From NCBI RefSeq assembly GCF_003121295.1, contig NZ_PHNC01000035.1, forward strand, positions 62,001 through 126,000: 64,000 bases of DNA, in the 5' to 3' direction. The number at the start of each line of letters is the position of its first letter. Position 1 is the first letter of the stretch. Origin of the DNA: Streptomyces orinoci. GTDB lineage: Bacteria; Actinomycetota; Actinomycetes; Streptomycetales; Streptomycetaceae. The translations under genes and the position numbers were made by a program. This document shows, one piece after another, positions 51,150 to 59,868 of this stretch. The notes below the pieces were generated by a model. It did not search any database and was not told the DNA's origin. It saw only the letters and a program-made list of their open reading frames with translations.

Positions 51150-52358
51150 TCAGGAGCGTACTTCCAGCAGGGGCACCAGTTGCTCGACGGGGGTCATCGA
51201 ACCGTGCAGGCCCACCATGGCCGACTCATTGGGTTCGGTCTCGGTGGCCACGATGGCGATGTCATCCCGCGCCGCGGCGACCACATCGCCGATCCTGGCA
51301 TGGACCCGGTCGTCCACCCCCTGGCCGGGCGGCCCGAACCAGCCCGCCTCGATGGCCTCGTCGCGCCCCGCGACCCACATCTGCTCGCCGAGTACCTCAC
51401 GCCACACGGTCAGTACATCCTCGGCGGCGCCCGGCACGGCGTACACATGGCGGGCCCGCGCCTCCCCGCCCAGCAGGGCGACCCCGGCGCGCAACTCCCA
51501 GTCCTCGTCGAAGTCGATCCGGGCCTCGGGGGTGAAGGGAATGTCGATCATGCCGTGGTCGGCGGTGATGTACAGCGCCGAACGGGGCGGCAGTTGCTCG
51601 GCCAGGCGCTGGGCGAGCAGATCGACATACATCAACTGCCCGCGCCATTCCTCGGAGTTCACGCCGAAGCGGTGGCCCTTGCCGTCCACCTCGCTGTAGT
51701 AGGTGTAGACCAGCGTGCGGTCGGCGGCACCCAGCCGCTCGGCGGCCAGGTCCATCCGCTCCTCGCCGGAGAGCCGGCCGAGGAAGGTGCCGCCGCTGAG
51801 CGCGATCTTCGTCAGCGGGGTGTGCTGGAAGTCGGGCGCCGAGACCTGGCAGGTGCTCACCCCGGCGGCGTCCGCGAGCTGGAAGACGGTCGGATAGGGC
51901 TGCCAGGCATGCGGGTCGGTCCATGGCCGCCAGCGCAGCTGGTTCATCAGCGCCCCGGTGGCCGGGTCGGCGACCGTATAGCCCGGCAGACCGTGCACCC
52001 CGGGCGGCAGCCCGGTGCCCACCGAGGCCAGTGAGGTCGCGGTGGTGGAAGGGAAACCGGCGGTCAGCGGTGTGCCGGTGCCGTTCAGCGAGCTGCCCAG
52101 CAGGGAGTGCAGAAAGGGTGCCTCGGCCGGGTGGGCGCGCAACAGCTCCCAGCCCAGGCCGTCGATCAGGAAGACACAGACCCGGTCGGCGGGCGCCAGC
52201 TCCAGGCCGGAGGCCAGGCCCGGTACGCCCAGGCCGGCCGCCACCGAGGGCAGCAGATCGGCCAGCGAGCCGGTGCCATAGCGCGGCAGCGGCGCGGAGC
52301 GCGGGTCCAGCGGCGCGGGCTCCGGCCAGGCCGAACCCGCGGTGAGGGGATGGGACAT
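51150..52358 (-). CDS. Alkaline-phosphatase-superfamily nucleotide pyrophosphatase/phosphodiesterase-like protein
   Basis: A 402-residue metal-dependent hydrolase. FLIDGLGWE (metal Asp), TAGFPSTTATS (nucleophilic Thr), YYSEVDGKGHRFG, TADHGM and a late LHGSMTP form the two-metal site of the nucleotide pyrophosphatase family. No signal peptide is visible, so it is probably cytosolic. Substrate unknown. ATG 52358 overlaps the stop of the DUF5998 gene by one base (TGATG), so the two are translationally coupled. Confidence 0.88.
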   Translation of the reverse strand: MSHPLTAGSAWPEPAPLDPRSAPLPRYGTGSLADLLPSVAAGLGVPGLASGLELAPADRVCVFLIDGLGWELLRAHPAEAPFLHSLLGSSLNGTGTPLTAGFPSTTATSLASVGTGLPPGVHGLPGYTVADPATGALMNQLRWRPWTDPHAWQPYPTVFQLADAAGVSTCQVSAPDFQHTPLTKIALSGGTFLGRLSGEERMDLAAERLGAADRTLVYTYYSEVDGKGHRFGVNSEEWRGQLMYVDLLAQRLAEQLPPRSALYITADHGMIDIPFTPEARIDFDEDWELRAGVALLGGEARARHVYAVPGAAEDVLTVWREVLGEQMWVAGRDEAIEAGWFGPPGQGVDDRVHARIGDVVAAARDDIAIVATETEPNESAMVGLHGSMTPVEQLVPLLEVRS

Positions 52359-52936
52359 CAGCGGGCGGTCGCCTCGGAGAGCGCCTGGGCGAAGGCCAGG
52401 GTCTGCCGGACGCTGTCCGGCCCGTCGCCCGCCTCGCTCACCCGCAGGCTGAGGTCGTCGGCGGTGGAGGAGCCGGTGTAGCCGTGGTCGGCGTCGCAGT
52501 TGGGGTCGCCGCAGGCGGCCGGCTCCAGGTCAATCCGGGAGACCGCGCCCCAGCCGATGGTGAGCACCACCTCACGGGGCAGGGTGCCCGGGGTGTACGA
52601 CTCGGGGTTGGCCACCACCCGGCTGAGCACCACCGAGGAGATCTGGTCCAGCTTCACCGACTCGGTGGAGGTGGTGGCGTACGGGGAGGGAGAGGTGTTG
52701 TCGGCCGCCTGCTCATCGGTGTGGCTGACGATAAACCGGGTGCCGGTGAGCACCAGGACCGTCACATGGCGGCGGACCTCGTTGGAGTCGAAGGTGGTCT
52801 CCTGGTGGACCAGGTACGACACGACCGGCTCGCCGCCCACGGCCGCCTCCACGGCCTCGGCTACAAGGGCCGGGTAGTAGCCGCTGCGCTCGATCGCCGC
52901 GCGCAGCCCCTGGGTCGTCGTACCGGTCTTCGCCAT
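52358..52936 (-). CDS. DUF5998 family protein
   Basis: A 192-residue soluble protein: LRAAIERSGYYPALVAEAVEAAV, a VSYLVHQETTFDSNEVRRHVTVLVL core and an acidic, Asp/Cys-containing stretch (CGDPNCDADHGYTG) near residue 150. Function unknown. Regularly linked with the alkaline-phosphatase-like gene in Streptomyces. Its start is about 80 bases from a dispersed repeat. Confidence 0.88.
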   Translation of the reverse strand: MAKTGTTTQGLRAAIERSGYYPALVAEAVEAAVGGEPVVSYLVHQETTFDSNEVRRHVTVLVLTGTRFIVSHTDEQAADNTSPSPYATTSTESVKLDQISSVVLSRVVANPESYTPGTLPREVVLTIGWGAVSRIDLEPAACGDPNCDADHGYTGSSTADDLSLRVSEAGDGPDSVRQTLAFAQALSEATAR

Positions 52937-52984
52937 ACGCCCATCCTACGGGGCGTACGGAGTCCGGCCGCCGCCCGTGCCATG

Positions 52985-53075
52985 GCGGGGGCGCCCCCGT
53001 AGGGGCGGGGGGCGGGTTCATATGCGGCTCCGCCGCGGGGGCGCGACCAGCCACAGACGGCCCGCACACAACAAG
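52985..53075. repeat. Copy of the dispersed intergenic repeat
   Basis: GGGGGCGCCCCCGTAGGGGCG, then ATATGCGGCTCCGCCGC and GGGCGCGACCAGCCACAGACG. The second half is nearly identical to that of the copy at 30305-30390. It lies between the DUF5998 promoter and the end of the acetyltransferase gene on the same strand. Confidence 0.7.
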
Positions 53076-53103
53076 TGACCTCGTTACAGGGCCGCTCACC
53101 GCT

Positions 53104-55815
53104 TCAGTACGACGGCAGACTCCGCGGACCAAGATCGCTGCGTGGTGGGGGTGGTGCCAGCCGGATGGTGGCGCCCAGTACATGGACGCCGTGCTGGGCG
53201 ACGATCACCGGCTCCAGGTCGGCGCCCACCACCTCGGGGTGGTCGTCCACCAGCCGGGACAGCCGCAGCAGCAGTTCCTCCAGGGCGGGGGTGTCCACCG
53301 GGGCGGAGCCCCGCCAGCCGAACAGCAGTGGTGCGGTGCGCACGGCGCGGACCATTTCGGCGGCGTCCCGGTCGGTGGCCGGGATCAGCCGGTGCGCGGT
53401 GTCGCCCAGCAGCAGCGAGGGGGCCCCGGCCAGGCCGAAGGTGAGCACCGCCCCGGCCGCCGGGTCGATGGCGGCCCGTACCACCGTGTCCACCCCGCGC
53501 GGGGCCATCGACTGGACCACCAGCCGGGTCTCCGAGGGCTTGCCCAGCAGCTCGGTCAACTCGGTGTAGGAGCGGAGGAGTTCGGCCTCACCGCCCAGGT
53601 CCAGGCGGACGCCGCCGAGGTCGGCGCGGTGGCGCAGATGGGGGGCGGTGGGCTTGAGGGCCACCGGGAAGCCCAGGCGGTGGGCGGCGGCCAGGGCGCT
53701 GTCCGGGTCGGGGGCGGGCAGGGCGGGCAGTACCGCGATGCCATAGCGGGCGAGCAGCCGCTGGGTGTCGGCGGCGGAGAGGGTGACGGCGGTGGGGCCG
53801 GTCGCGCCATGGGCCTTCAGCAGCACCTCGATGTCCTCGGCGGCGCCCGCCCGGTCGATGTCCTCATAGCCGGGGACGCGGCCGGGGTTCTCCTCGGTGC
53901 GGCGGCGCCAGGCCGCGTACCGGGCGGCCTCGCCCAGGGCGCGGGCCGCCCGCTCGGCGGCGGGGTAGGCGGGCAGCCGGACGTCCGGGCCGGGGGCGGC
54001 CAGCGCCTCGGCCAGGCCGGGGATCTCCAGGTGCACCACGGCGACCGGCTTGGCGGCGCCGGCCTCGGCGACCGCCCCGCGCAGTGCGGCGGCGAGCTCG
54101 GCGGGCGGGGAGCCGTCCACCCAGGGGATGGCGGTGACCAGCAGGGCGTCACAGCCCTGGTCGGCCAGGGCCCGGCCGATGGCGCGCCGGAAGTCGGCCG
54201 GCTCGGCGGCGGTGGTCAGATCGAGCGGCCGCAGCGGGCGCAGGCCGGCGGACAGACAGGCGTCATAGCTGAGCAGGTTGAGGGATTCGGAGTTGCCCAG
54301 GATGGCGACCCGGCCGCCGGCCGGCAGCGGCTGGCCGGCCAGCAGCAGCCCGGTGTCGGCGAGTTCGGTGACGGTGTCCACCCGGCAGACACCGGCCTGC
54401 CGCAGCAGGTCGGAGACGGTGGCGTCGGGGACCCGGATGGTGGGCACGGCATGCCCGGCGGGGGCGGCGCCGCCATGCCGGGCGCCCTTGACCACCACCA
54501 CCGGTTTACGGGCGGCGGTGCGCTTGGCCAGGCGGCTGAACTTCCTTGGATTGCCGATGGATTCGAGATACATCAGCACCACATCGGTGGCCGGGTCGTC
54601 GTGCCAGTGCTGGAGGAAGTCATTGCCGGAGACATCGGCGCGGTTGCCGGTGGAGACAAAGGTGGACACTCCGGCCAGGCCGGCGCCACGGCGGTGCAGC
54701 TCGGAGAGCAGGGCTATGCCGATGGCGCCGGACTGGCTGAACAGGCCGATCCGTCCGGCGGTGGGCAGTTGGGGGGAGAGGGAGGCGTTGAGGCGGGTGT
54801 CCGGGGCGGTGTTGATCAGGCCGAAGGAGTTGGGGCCGATGACCCGCATACCATGGGAACGGGCCTGGCGGACCAACTGCCGCTGGCGCTCGCGCCCTTC
54901 GGGGCCGCTCTCGGCGTATCCGGCGGTGAGCACCACCAGCCCCTGGACGCCGTGCTCACCGCAGTCGGCGACCACCGAGGGCACCTGGTCGGCGGGGACG
55001 GCCAGCACGGCCAGATCGACGGCGCCGTCGATCTCGGCCACCGAGCGGTGGGCGGGCACTCCTTCCGGCTCCAGCACCGAAGTGCCTTCGGCAAAGGCCC
55101 GGTTGACGGCATACACCCGCCCGGTGAAGCCGCCCGCGAGCAGATTGCGCAGCACGGTGCGGCCCATGCCGCCTTCCCGGCGGCCGACGCCGATCACGGC
55201 CACCGAGCCGGGGGTGATCAGGCGCTGCACCGAGCGGGCCTCGGCCCGCTGCTCCCGGGCCCGCTGGACGTCCAGGGAGCGGTCGGTGGGCTCCAGGTCC
55301 AGCTCCAGGCGGACCACGCCGTCCTCGAAGCTGCGCTTCTGGGTGTAGCCGGCATCCGTGAACACCTTGATCATCTTGGTGTTGGCGGGCAGCACCTCGG
55401 CGGCGAACCGGCGGATGCCGCGCTCCCTGGCCACCGCGGCGATGTGCTCCAGCAGCGCCGAGGCCACGCCCCGGCCCTGGTGGGCGTCCTGCACCAGAAA
55501 GGCGACCTCGGCCTCCTCGGGGGCCACCCGGTCATAGCGCACGGTGGCGATGAACTCGCCGCCCACGGTGGCGGCCAGCCCGACCCGGTCCACATAGTCA
55601 TGGTGGGTGAAGCGGTGCAGGTCACGGTCGGAGAGCCGGGGGTGGGGGGCGAAGAAGCGGTAGTACTTCGACTCGTCCGAAACATGCTCATAGAAGTCGG
55701 CCAGCCGCCGGACGTCCTCGGGGGTGATGGGACGGATCTGCGCGGTGCCGCCGTCACGCAGCACCACATCGGCTTCCCAGTGGGCCGGGTAGACATGCTC
55801 GGGCGGCGTCTGCAT
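53104..55815 (-). CDS. GNAT acetyltransferase fused to acyl-CoA synthetase (ADP-forming)-like domains (SlPat/PatZ type)
   Basis: A 903-residue fusion. Residues 1-190 are a GNAT domain (LVQDAHQGRGVASALLEH is the acetyl-CoA loop). Then come a CoA-binding Rossmann domain (VAVIGVGRREGGMGRTVLRN), two succinyl-CoA-ligase-like domains (VIGPNSFGLINT, IGLFSQSGAIG) and a C-terminal ATP-grasp domain (QRLLARYGIAVLP). The order GNAT-first matches the Streptomyces lividans Pat enzyme that acetylates and inactivates acetyl-CoA synthetase; in E. coli PatZ the GNAT is last. ATG 55815 begins the domain. It is divergent from the HPr gene, with about 118 bases between. Confidence 0.9.
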   Translation of the reverse strand: MQTPPEHVYPAHWEADVVLRDGGTAQIRPITPEDVRRLADFYEHVSDESKYYRFFAPHPRLSDRDLHRFTHHDYVDRVGLAATVGGEFIATVRYDRVAPEEAEVAFLVQDAHQGRGVASALLEHIAAVARERGIRRFAAEVLPANTKMIKVFTDAGYTQKRSFEDGVVRLELDLEPTDRSLDVQRAREQRAEARSVQRLITPGSVAVIGVGRREGGMGRTVLRNLLAGGFTGRVYAVNRAFAEGTSVLEPEGVPAHRSVAEIDGAVDLAVLAVPADQVPSVVADCGEHGVQGLVVLTAGYAESGPEGRERQRQLVRQARSHGMRVIGPNSFGLINTAPDTRLNASLSPQLPTAGRIGLFSQSGAIGIALLSELHRRGAGLAGVSTFVSTGNRADVSGNDFLQHWHDDPATDVVLMYLESIGNPRKFSRLAKRTAARKPVVVVKGARHGGAAPAGHAVPTIRVPDATVSDLLRQAGVCRVDTVTELADTGLLLAGQPLPAGGRVAILGNSESLNLLSYDACLSAGLRPLRPLDLTTAAEPADFRRAIGRALADQGCDALLVTAIPWVDGSPPAELAAALRGAVAEAGAAKPVAVVHLEIPGLAEALAAPGPDVRLPAYPAAERAARALGEAARYAAWRRRTEENPGRVPGYEDIDRAGAAEDIEVLLKAHGATGPTAVTLSAADTQRLLARYGIAVLPALPAPDPDSALAAAHRLGFPVALKPTAPHLRHRADLGGVRLDLGGEAELLRSYTELTELLGKPSETRLVVQSMAPRGVDTVVRAAIDPAAGAVLTFGLAGAPSLLLGDTAHRLIPATDRDAAEMVRAVRTAPLLFGWRGSAPVDTPALEELLLRLSRLVDDHPEVVGADLEPVIVAQHGVHVLGATIRLAPPPPRSDLGPRSLPSY

Positions 55816-55933
55816 GGGGCCAGCGTACGGCCCGGCACCGACACCCGCCGCGGGCCGGACGGCCTTCGCCGAGCACCATCCGGCCCATGCAACAATGGTC
55901 TAGACAACCAATGACGACTTGAAGGGCAACACC

Positions 55934-56215
55934 ATGGTTGAGCGCCGCGTAAACGTCGGCTGGGCCGAGGGCCTGCACGCCCGCCCGGCGTCGATCTTCG
56001 TCCGTGCGGCGACGGCCGCCGGCGTCCCGGTGACGATCGCCAAGGCCGGCGGCAACCCGGTCAACGCCGCCTCCATGCTGGCGGTGCTGGGCCTGGGCGC
56101 CCAGGGCGGCGAGGAGATCGTGCTGGCCAGCGAGTCGGACGACGCCGAGGCCGCGCTCGACCGCCTGGCGAAGCTGGTCGCCGAGGGGCTGGAGGAGCTC
56201 CCGGAGACCGTCTGA
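55934..56215 (+). CDS. ptsH: Phosphocarrier protein HPr
   Basis: A 93-residue PTS phosphocarrier. His15 in EGLHARPAS takes phosphate from Enzyme I; Ser47 (NAASMLAVLGLG) is the usual regulatory-Ser position, although Streptomyces is not known to have HPr kinase. GAAGGG stands 7 bases before ATG 55934. It carries phosphate for sugar transport and is needed for growth on PTS sugars. A perfect terminator follows. The neighbouring GntR gene is divergent to nothing here but faces it from the other side. Confidence 0.96.
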   Translation: MVERRVNVGWAEGLHARPASIFVRAATAAGVPVTIAKAGGNPVNAASMLAVLGLGAQGGEEIVLASESDDAEAALDRLAKLVAEGLEELPETV

Positions 56216-56265
56216 GCTCCCGGAAGACCGTCCCGGCCCGAAGGACGGCCCGAAGGACGGCATAA

Positions 56266-56305
56266 CGAGGCCGCGGCGGCCGGAATCCCGGCCGCCGCGG
56301 CCTCG
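56266..56305. terminator. Terminator between ptsH and the GntR gene
   Basis: 18-base perfect stem (CGAGGCCGCGGCGGCCGG and its complement) with a 4-base AATC loop. It lies between the ends of two convergent genes and can serve both. Confidence 0.88.
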
Positions 56306-56412
56306 TCGTCCGCCGCTTGCCGGCTGCTTGTCCGGCGCGGCCGGGGCGACGAGCCCGGCCGGGAACCGCCACAATTCCCGGCCGGTCCATTCCCAGGAAT
56401 AGCGGCTGTTTG

Positions 56413-57141
56413 TTAAGAACGAGCGCTCATTGTGTTTACGGCCCGTTTCCGGGGTGAATCCCCGGGCGGTCCGGCCGGTGCCACCGGGCGCCAGAGGCGG
56501 AATTCACCGGGAAAGCGCCCGGCCCGGGCGGCGGCGAGTTCCCGGGCCCGTTCCGCGTCCCTTCTGACCACCGCGTCCACCAGCGCACCATGCGCCTCCC
56601 AGGTTTCCACCGGGCGGGCGGGCGGCTCCGCCACATACACCCAGGCGATCTTGCGGCGGACCTGGGTGAGCAGCGCCGTCAGGCTGGGACTGCCACAGGC
56701 CTGGGCCAGGGTCTCGTCGAACCACTCGGCCAGCTGGCACAGCTCGCCGGAACGCCCGGCACGGGCCCGCTCCCGGCCGATCCGTACCAGCCCGCGCAGC
56801 ACCTTCAGATGCGCCTCGCCACGGCGCTGGGCGGCCCGGGCCGCGCCCAGCGGCTCCAGCAGGGCGCGTACCTCCAGCAGATCCGCCGCCTCGGCGCGGG
56901 TCGGCTCGGCCACACAGGCGCCGGCGTGCCGGCGGGTGACCACAAAGCCCTCGGAGGCCAGGGTGCGCAGGGCCTCGCGGACCGGCACCCGGGAGACTCC
57001 ATAACGGCGGGCCAGCAGATCCTCGATCAGCCTGCTGCCGGGCGGGAAGGTCCCGGAGACGATGTCGTCGCGGATCGCCGTGCACACCGCCTGAGAGGAA
57101 ATGCCGCGGCCCTCGTGCACCGCTTCACCGGCACCGCTCAC
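56413..57141 (-). CDS. GntR/FCD-family transcriptional regulator
   Basis: A 242-residue regulator. Winged HTH at about 14-82 (IRDDIVSGTFPPGSRLIEDLLARRYGVSRVPVREALRTL) and an all-helical FCD ligand domain at about 90-215. FCD members respond to carboxylic acids or sugars. GTG 57141 is taken as start; the domain begins shortly after. It sits between ptsH and the M23 peptidase gene in Streptomyces generally, but its targets are not clear. Confidence 0.9.
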   Translation of the reverse strand: MSGAGEAVHEGRGISSQAVCTAIRDDIVSGTFPPGSRLIEDLLARRYGVSRVPVREALRTLASEGFVVTRRHAGACVAEPTRAEAADLLEVRALLEPLGAARAAQRRGEAHLKVLRGLVRIGRERARAGRSGELCQLAEWFDETLAQACGSPSLTALLTQVRRKIAWVYVAEPPARPVETWEAHGALVDAVVRRDAERARELAAARAGRFPGEFRLWRPVAPAGPPGDSPRKRAVNTMSARS

Positions 57142-57273
57142 CTACGGTCTCGCATGGACGTACCTCCGAATTGCCCTGGCCGAATGCGATCGACTCTATG
57201 ACAATGCCGGGGTTTTTCCGATGGCTTGGCGGAATCCGGGGCGCCTTTTCGGCCAACGACCCGGCGTCGCGGA

Positions 57274-58062
57274 CTAGATGGCCACGCCGTGGGCGCGCAG
57301 ATAGGCCACCGGGTCGATGTCCGAACCATAGTTGGGGCTGGTACGGGCCTCGAAGTGCAGATGCGGGCCGGTGACATTGCCGGTGGCGCCGGACAGGCCG
57401 ATCTGCTGGCCGGGCGTCACCGTCTGGCCGACCGCCACATCGATGGAGGACAGATGGCCGTACTGGGTGTAGGTGCCATCGGCCATCTGGATCACGATGT
57501 TGTTGCCATAGGCGCCGCCCCAGCCGGCCTCGACCACGGTGCCCGCGCCCACCGCGTGCACCGAGGTGCCGGTCTCGGCGTGGAAGTCCACCCCGGTGTG
57601 GCTGCCGGAGGACCACAGGCTGCTGCTGGCCTTGTAGCCGGTGGAGACATACGAGCCCTCGATGGGCAGCACAAAGGCGTTGAGGCGCTTGCGCTCCTCG
57701 TCACGGGCGGCGCGCTCCTTGGCGGCGCGCGCCTCCGCCTTGCGCTTGGCCTCGTCCGCGCGCTTCTTGATCTGGGCGGCCTGCCGCTTGGCATCTGCGG
57801 CGGCCTGCTCCTGGGCGGCGTTGGCGTGCTGGGTGGCGGCCTGGGCGCCCAGGTTGTCGGCCACGTCGTCGGTCATCACCACGGCCTTGGTCAGACCGGT
57901 GTCCTCAAGGCCGTGGGTGTCACCGGCGGAGGCGAAGGCGGGGGCGGCGACACCGGCGACCACACCGGTGGCGGCCAGGGTGGCTATGCCGGCCGCGTTG
58001 GCACCGGCGCGCACGGCACGGCTCGGACGACGGTGCTTCCCGGTGGGGCGGGTGAACGCCAT
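57274..58062 (-). CDS. Secreted M23-family peptidase (cell-wall hydrolase)
   Basis: A 262-residue exported protein. The N-terminus (RPSRAVRAGANAAGIA then a hydrophobic stretch to APAFASA) is a signal peptide; residues about 70-125 form an Ala/Lys/Arg-rich coiled coil; the LytM domain has HTGVDFH (Zn ligands) and HLHFEAR. It cleaves peptidoglycan cross-bridges or stem peptides. ATG 58062 follows a purine-rich leader. The mRNA leader contains a c-di-AMP riboswitch, so hydrolase production is tied to c-di-AMP level. Confidence 0.93.
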   Translation of the reverse strand: MAFTRPTGKHRRPSRAVRAGANAAGIATLAATGVVAGVAAPAFASAGDTHGLEDTGLTKAVVMTDDVADNLGAQAATQHANAAQEQAAADAKRQAAQIKKRADEAKRKAEARAAKERAARDEERKRLNAFVLPIEGSYVSTGYKASSSLWSSGSHTGVDFHAETGTSVHAVGAGTVVEAGWGGAYGNNIVIQMADGTYTQYGHLSSIDVAVGQTVTPGQQIGLSGATGNVTGPHLHFEARTSPNYGSDIDPVAYLRAHGVAI

Positions 58063-58089
58063 GGGTGCGGGGTGTTCCTTTCCTTCCCT

Positions 58090-58225
58090 CTCGCCTACCG
58101 GGTTAGCTGACGGGTTCGGAGCAGGAAGGTCTCCTACGGAACCCTCCGGAGAGGGGCCCGATTCACCCCAGGGAACGGTGGTTCCCCGGCTCCCCTGGCT
58201 CGCGCCGTACGGGGACTCGGCGATG
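58090..58225 (-). promoter_or_regulatory. c-di-AMP riboswitch (ydaO-yuaA type)
   Basis: On the minus strand, upstream of the M23 peptidase, the ydaO-type blocks occur in order: GCCGAGTCCCC, GCCGGGGAACC, GGGGTGAATCGGGCC, a GGGTTCCGTAGGAG stretch, and CCGAACCCGTCAGCTAAC-CCGGTAGGCG. These are the most conserved bases of this riboswitch. In Streptomyces such riboswitches precede resuscitation factors and cell-wall hydrolases and turn expression off at high c-di-AMP. The rest of 58226-58452 is promoter and intergenic DNA without a gene. Confidence 0.9.
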
Positions 58226-58452
58226 GCTGCCCGGGAGCGCGGATGCGGCTCCATGCGACGGACTGCCGACCCGAAGCTAATCGGCGTCAGATTCGATGGG
58301 CAAACGGAAGGGCACTTTAGTGACGCACGACACAACGACCGGACGCAACCAAGGCGTTGAACGGGACACCAGGGAGGCGCGCATGGCCCAACCGGCCGTG
58401 CGCACCTCCCCTGTTGGAATGCCTCGACAGCTGACCAGCCGTCAGCAGCCGG

Positions 58453-59868
58453 TCAGGAGGCGATTACGGTCACCTCTCCGATGCCCAACTCCCGGACCGG
58501 CCCGGCGATCTGGGAGGCGTCACCCACCAGCACCGTCACCAGCCGGTCCGCCGGGAAGGCACTGACCACGGCGGCGGTGGCCTCCACCGTGCCGGTCCGG
58601 GCCAGGCGTTCATAGAGGTGCGCCTGGAAGTCATCGGGCAGGTGCTGCTCGACCTGGTCGGCCAGGGTGCCGGCCACCGCCGCCGCGGTCTCGTACTTCA
58701 GCGGGGCCACACCCACCAGGTTCTGCACCGCGACATCCCGCTCGGCGTCGGTGAGGCCCTCGGCGGCCAGGGTGCGCAGCACCGTCCACAGATCGGCCAG
58801 CGCCGGGCCGGTGTTGGGGGTGTCCACCGAGCCGCTGATGGCGAGCATCGCGGCGCCGGTGGCGCCCTCGGCGGGCGGCGCGGAGCGCAGCACCTGGGCG
58901 AAGGCGCGCACCCCGTAGGTGTAGCCCTTCTCCTCTCGCAGCACCTTGTCCAGCCGGGAGGTCAGGGTGCCGCCCAGGCAGTAGGTGCCCAGCACCTGGG
59001 CGGGCCAGACGCTGTCGTGCCGGTCGGGGCCGATGCGGCCGATGAGCAGCTGGGTCTGCACCGCGCCGGGGCGGTCCACGATCAGCACCCGGCCGGTGTC
59101 GTCGGCGGTGATGGGCGGGACGGGCCGGGGCTCGGCGGTGGCACCGGTCCAGGCGCCCAGCGAGTCGGCCAGCGCCTGGTCCAGATCGACGCCGGTGAAG
59201 TCGCCGACGATCACCACGGTGGCGGTGGCGGGGCGGACATGGGCCTCGTAGAAGGCCCGTACCGAGGCGGCGTCGATCCGGGCCACGGACTCCTCGGTGC
59301 CCTGGCGGGGGCGGGACATCCGGGAGTCGGCGGGGAACAGCTCGGCGGACAGCGCCATGGCCGCCCGGCGGGCGGGGTTGGCCAGCTCATGCGGGATCTC
59401 GTCCAGCCGGTTGTTGACCAGGCGCTCGATCTCGTTGTCCGGGAAGGCGGGGGCGCGCAGGGCGTCGGCCAGCAGGCCGAGCGCCTTGGGCAGCCGGGAG
59501 GCGGGGACCTCCAGGGAGACCCGCACCGCCGGGTGGTCGGCATGCGCGTCCAGGGTGGCGCCGCAGCGCTCCAGCTCGGCGGTGAAGTCCTCGGCGCTGA
59601 GCTTGTCGGTGCCCTCGGAGAAGGCCCGCGCCATGATGGTGGCCACGCCCTCCAGGCCCTTGGGCTCGGCGTCCAGCGGGGCGGCCAGGCTGACCTCGAC
59701 CGCGATCACCTGCTGGCCGGGGCGGTGGCAGCGCAGCACGGTCAGGCCGTTGGGCAGCGTGCCGCGCTCGGGGGCCGGGAAGCCCCAGGGGGTCGCGGTG
59801 CCCGGCTGCGGCTGGGGGTGGAACTCCATCGAGGGGCCGGCTGCGTTCCGGGCCACGGCGTCGCTCAC
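58453..59868 (-). CDS. M16-family peptidase-like protein lacking the zinc motif
   Basis: A 471-residue M16 homologue. The fold is recognisable (TLPNGLTVLRCHR start, GLEGVATIMARAFSEGT), but the HxxEH zinc-binding motif is absent; the corresponding segment reads GVATIMARAF. It is the non-catalytic partner in the usual bacterial M16B heterodimer. GTG 59868 overlaps the stop of the catalytic partner as GTGA. Confidence 0.9.
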   Translation of the reverse strand: MSDAVARNAAGPSMEFHPQPQPGTATPWGFPAPERGTLPNGLTVLRCHRPGQQVIAVEVSLAAPLDAEPKGLEGVATIMARAFSEGTDKLSAEDFTAELERCGATLDAHADHPAVRVSLEVPASRLPKALGLLADALRAPAFPDNEIERLVNNRLDEIPHELANPARRAAMALSAELFPADSRMSRPRQGTEESVARIDAASVRAFYEAHVRPATATVVIVGDFTGVDLDQALADSLGAWTGATAEPRPVPPITADDTGRVLIVDRPGAVQTQLLIGRIGPDRHDSVWPAQVLGTYCLGGTLTSRLDKVLREEKGYTYGVRAFAQVLRSAPPAEGATGAAMLAISGSVDTPNTGPALADLWTVLRTLAAEGLTDAERDVAVQNLVGVAPLKYETAAAVAGTLADQVEQHLPDDFQAHLYERLARTGTVEATAAVVSAFPADRLVTVLVGDASQIAGPVRELGIGEVTVIAS

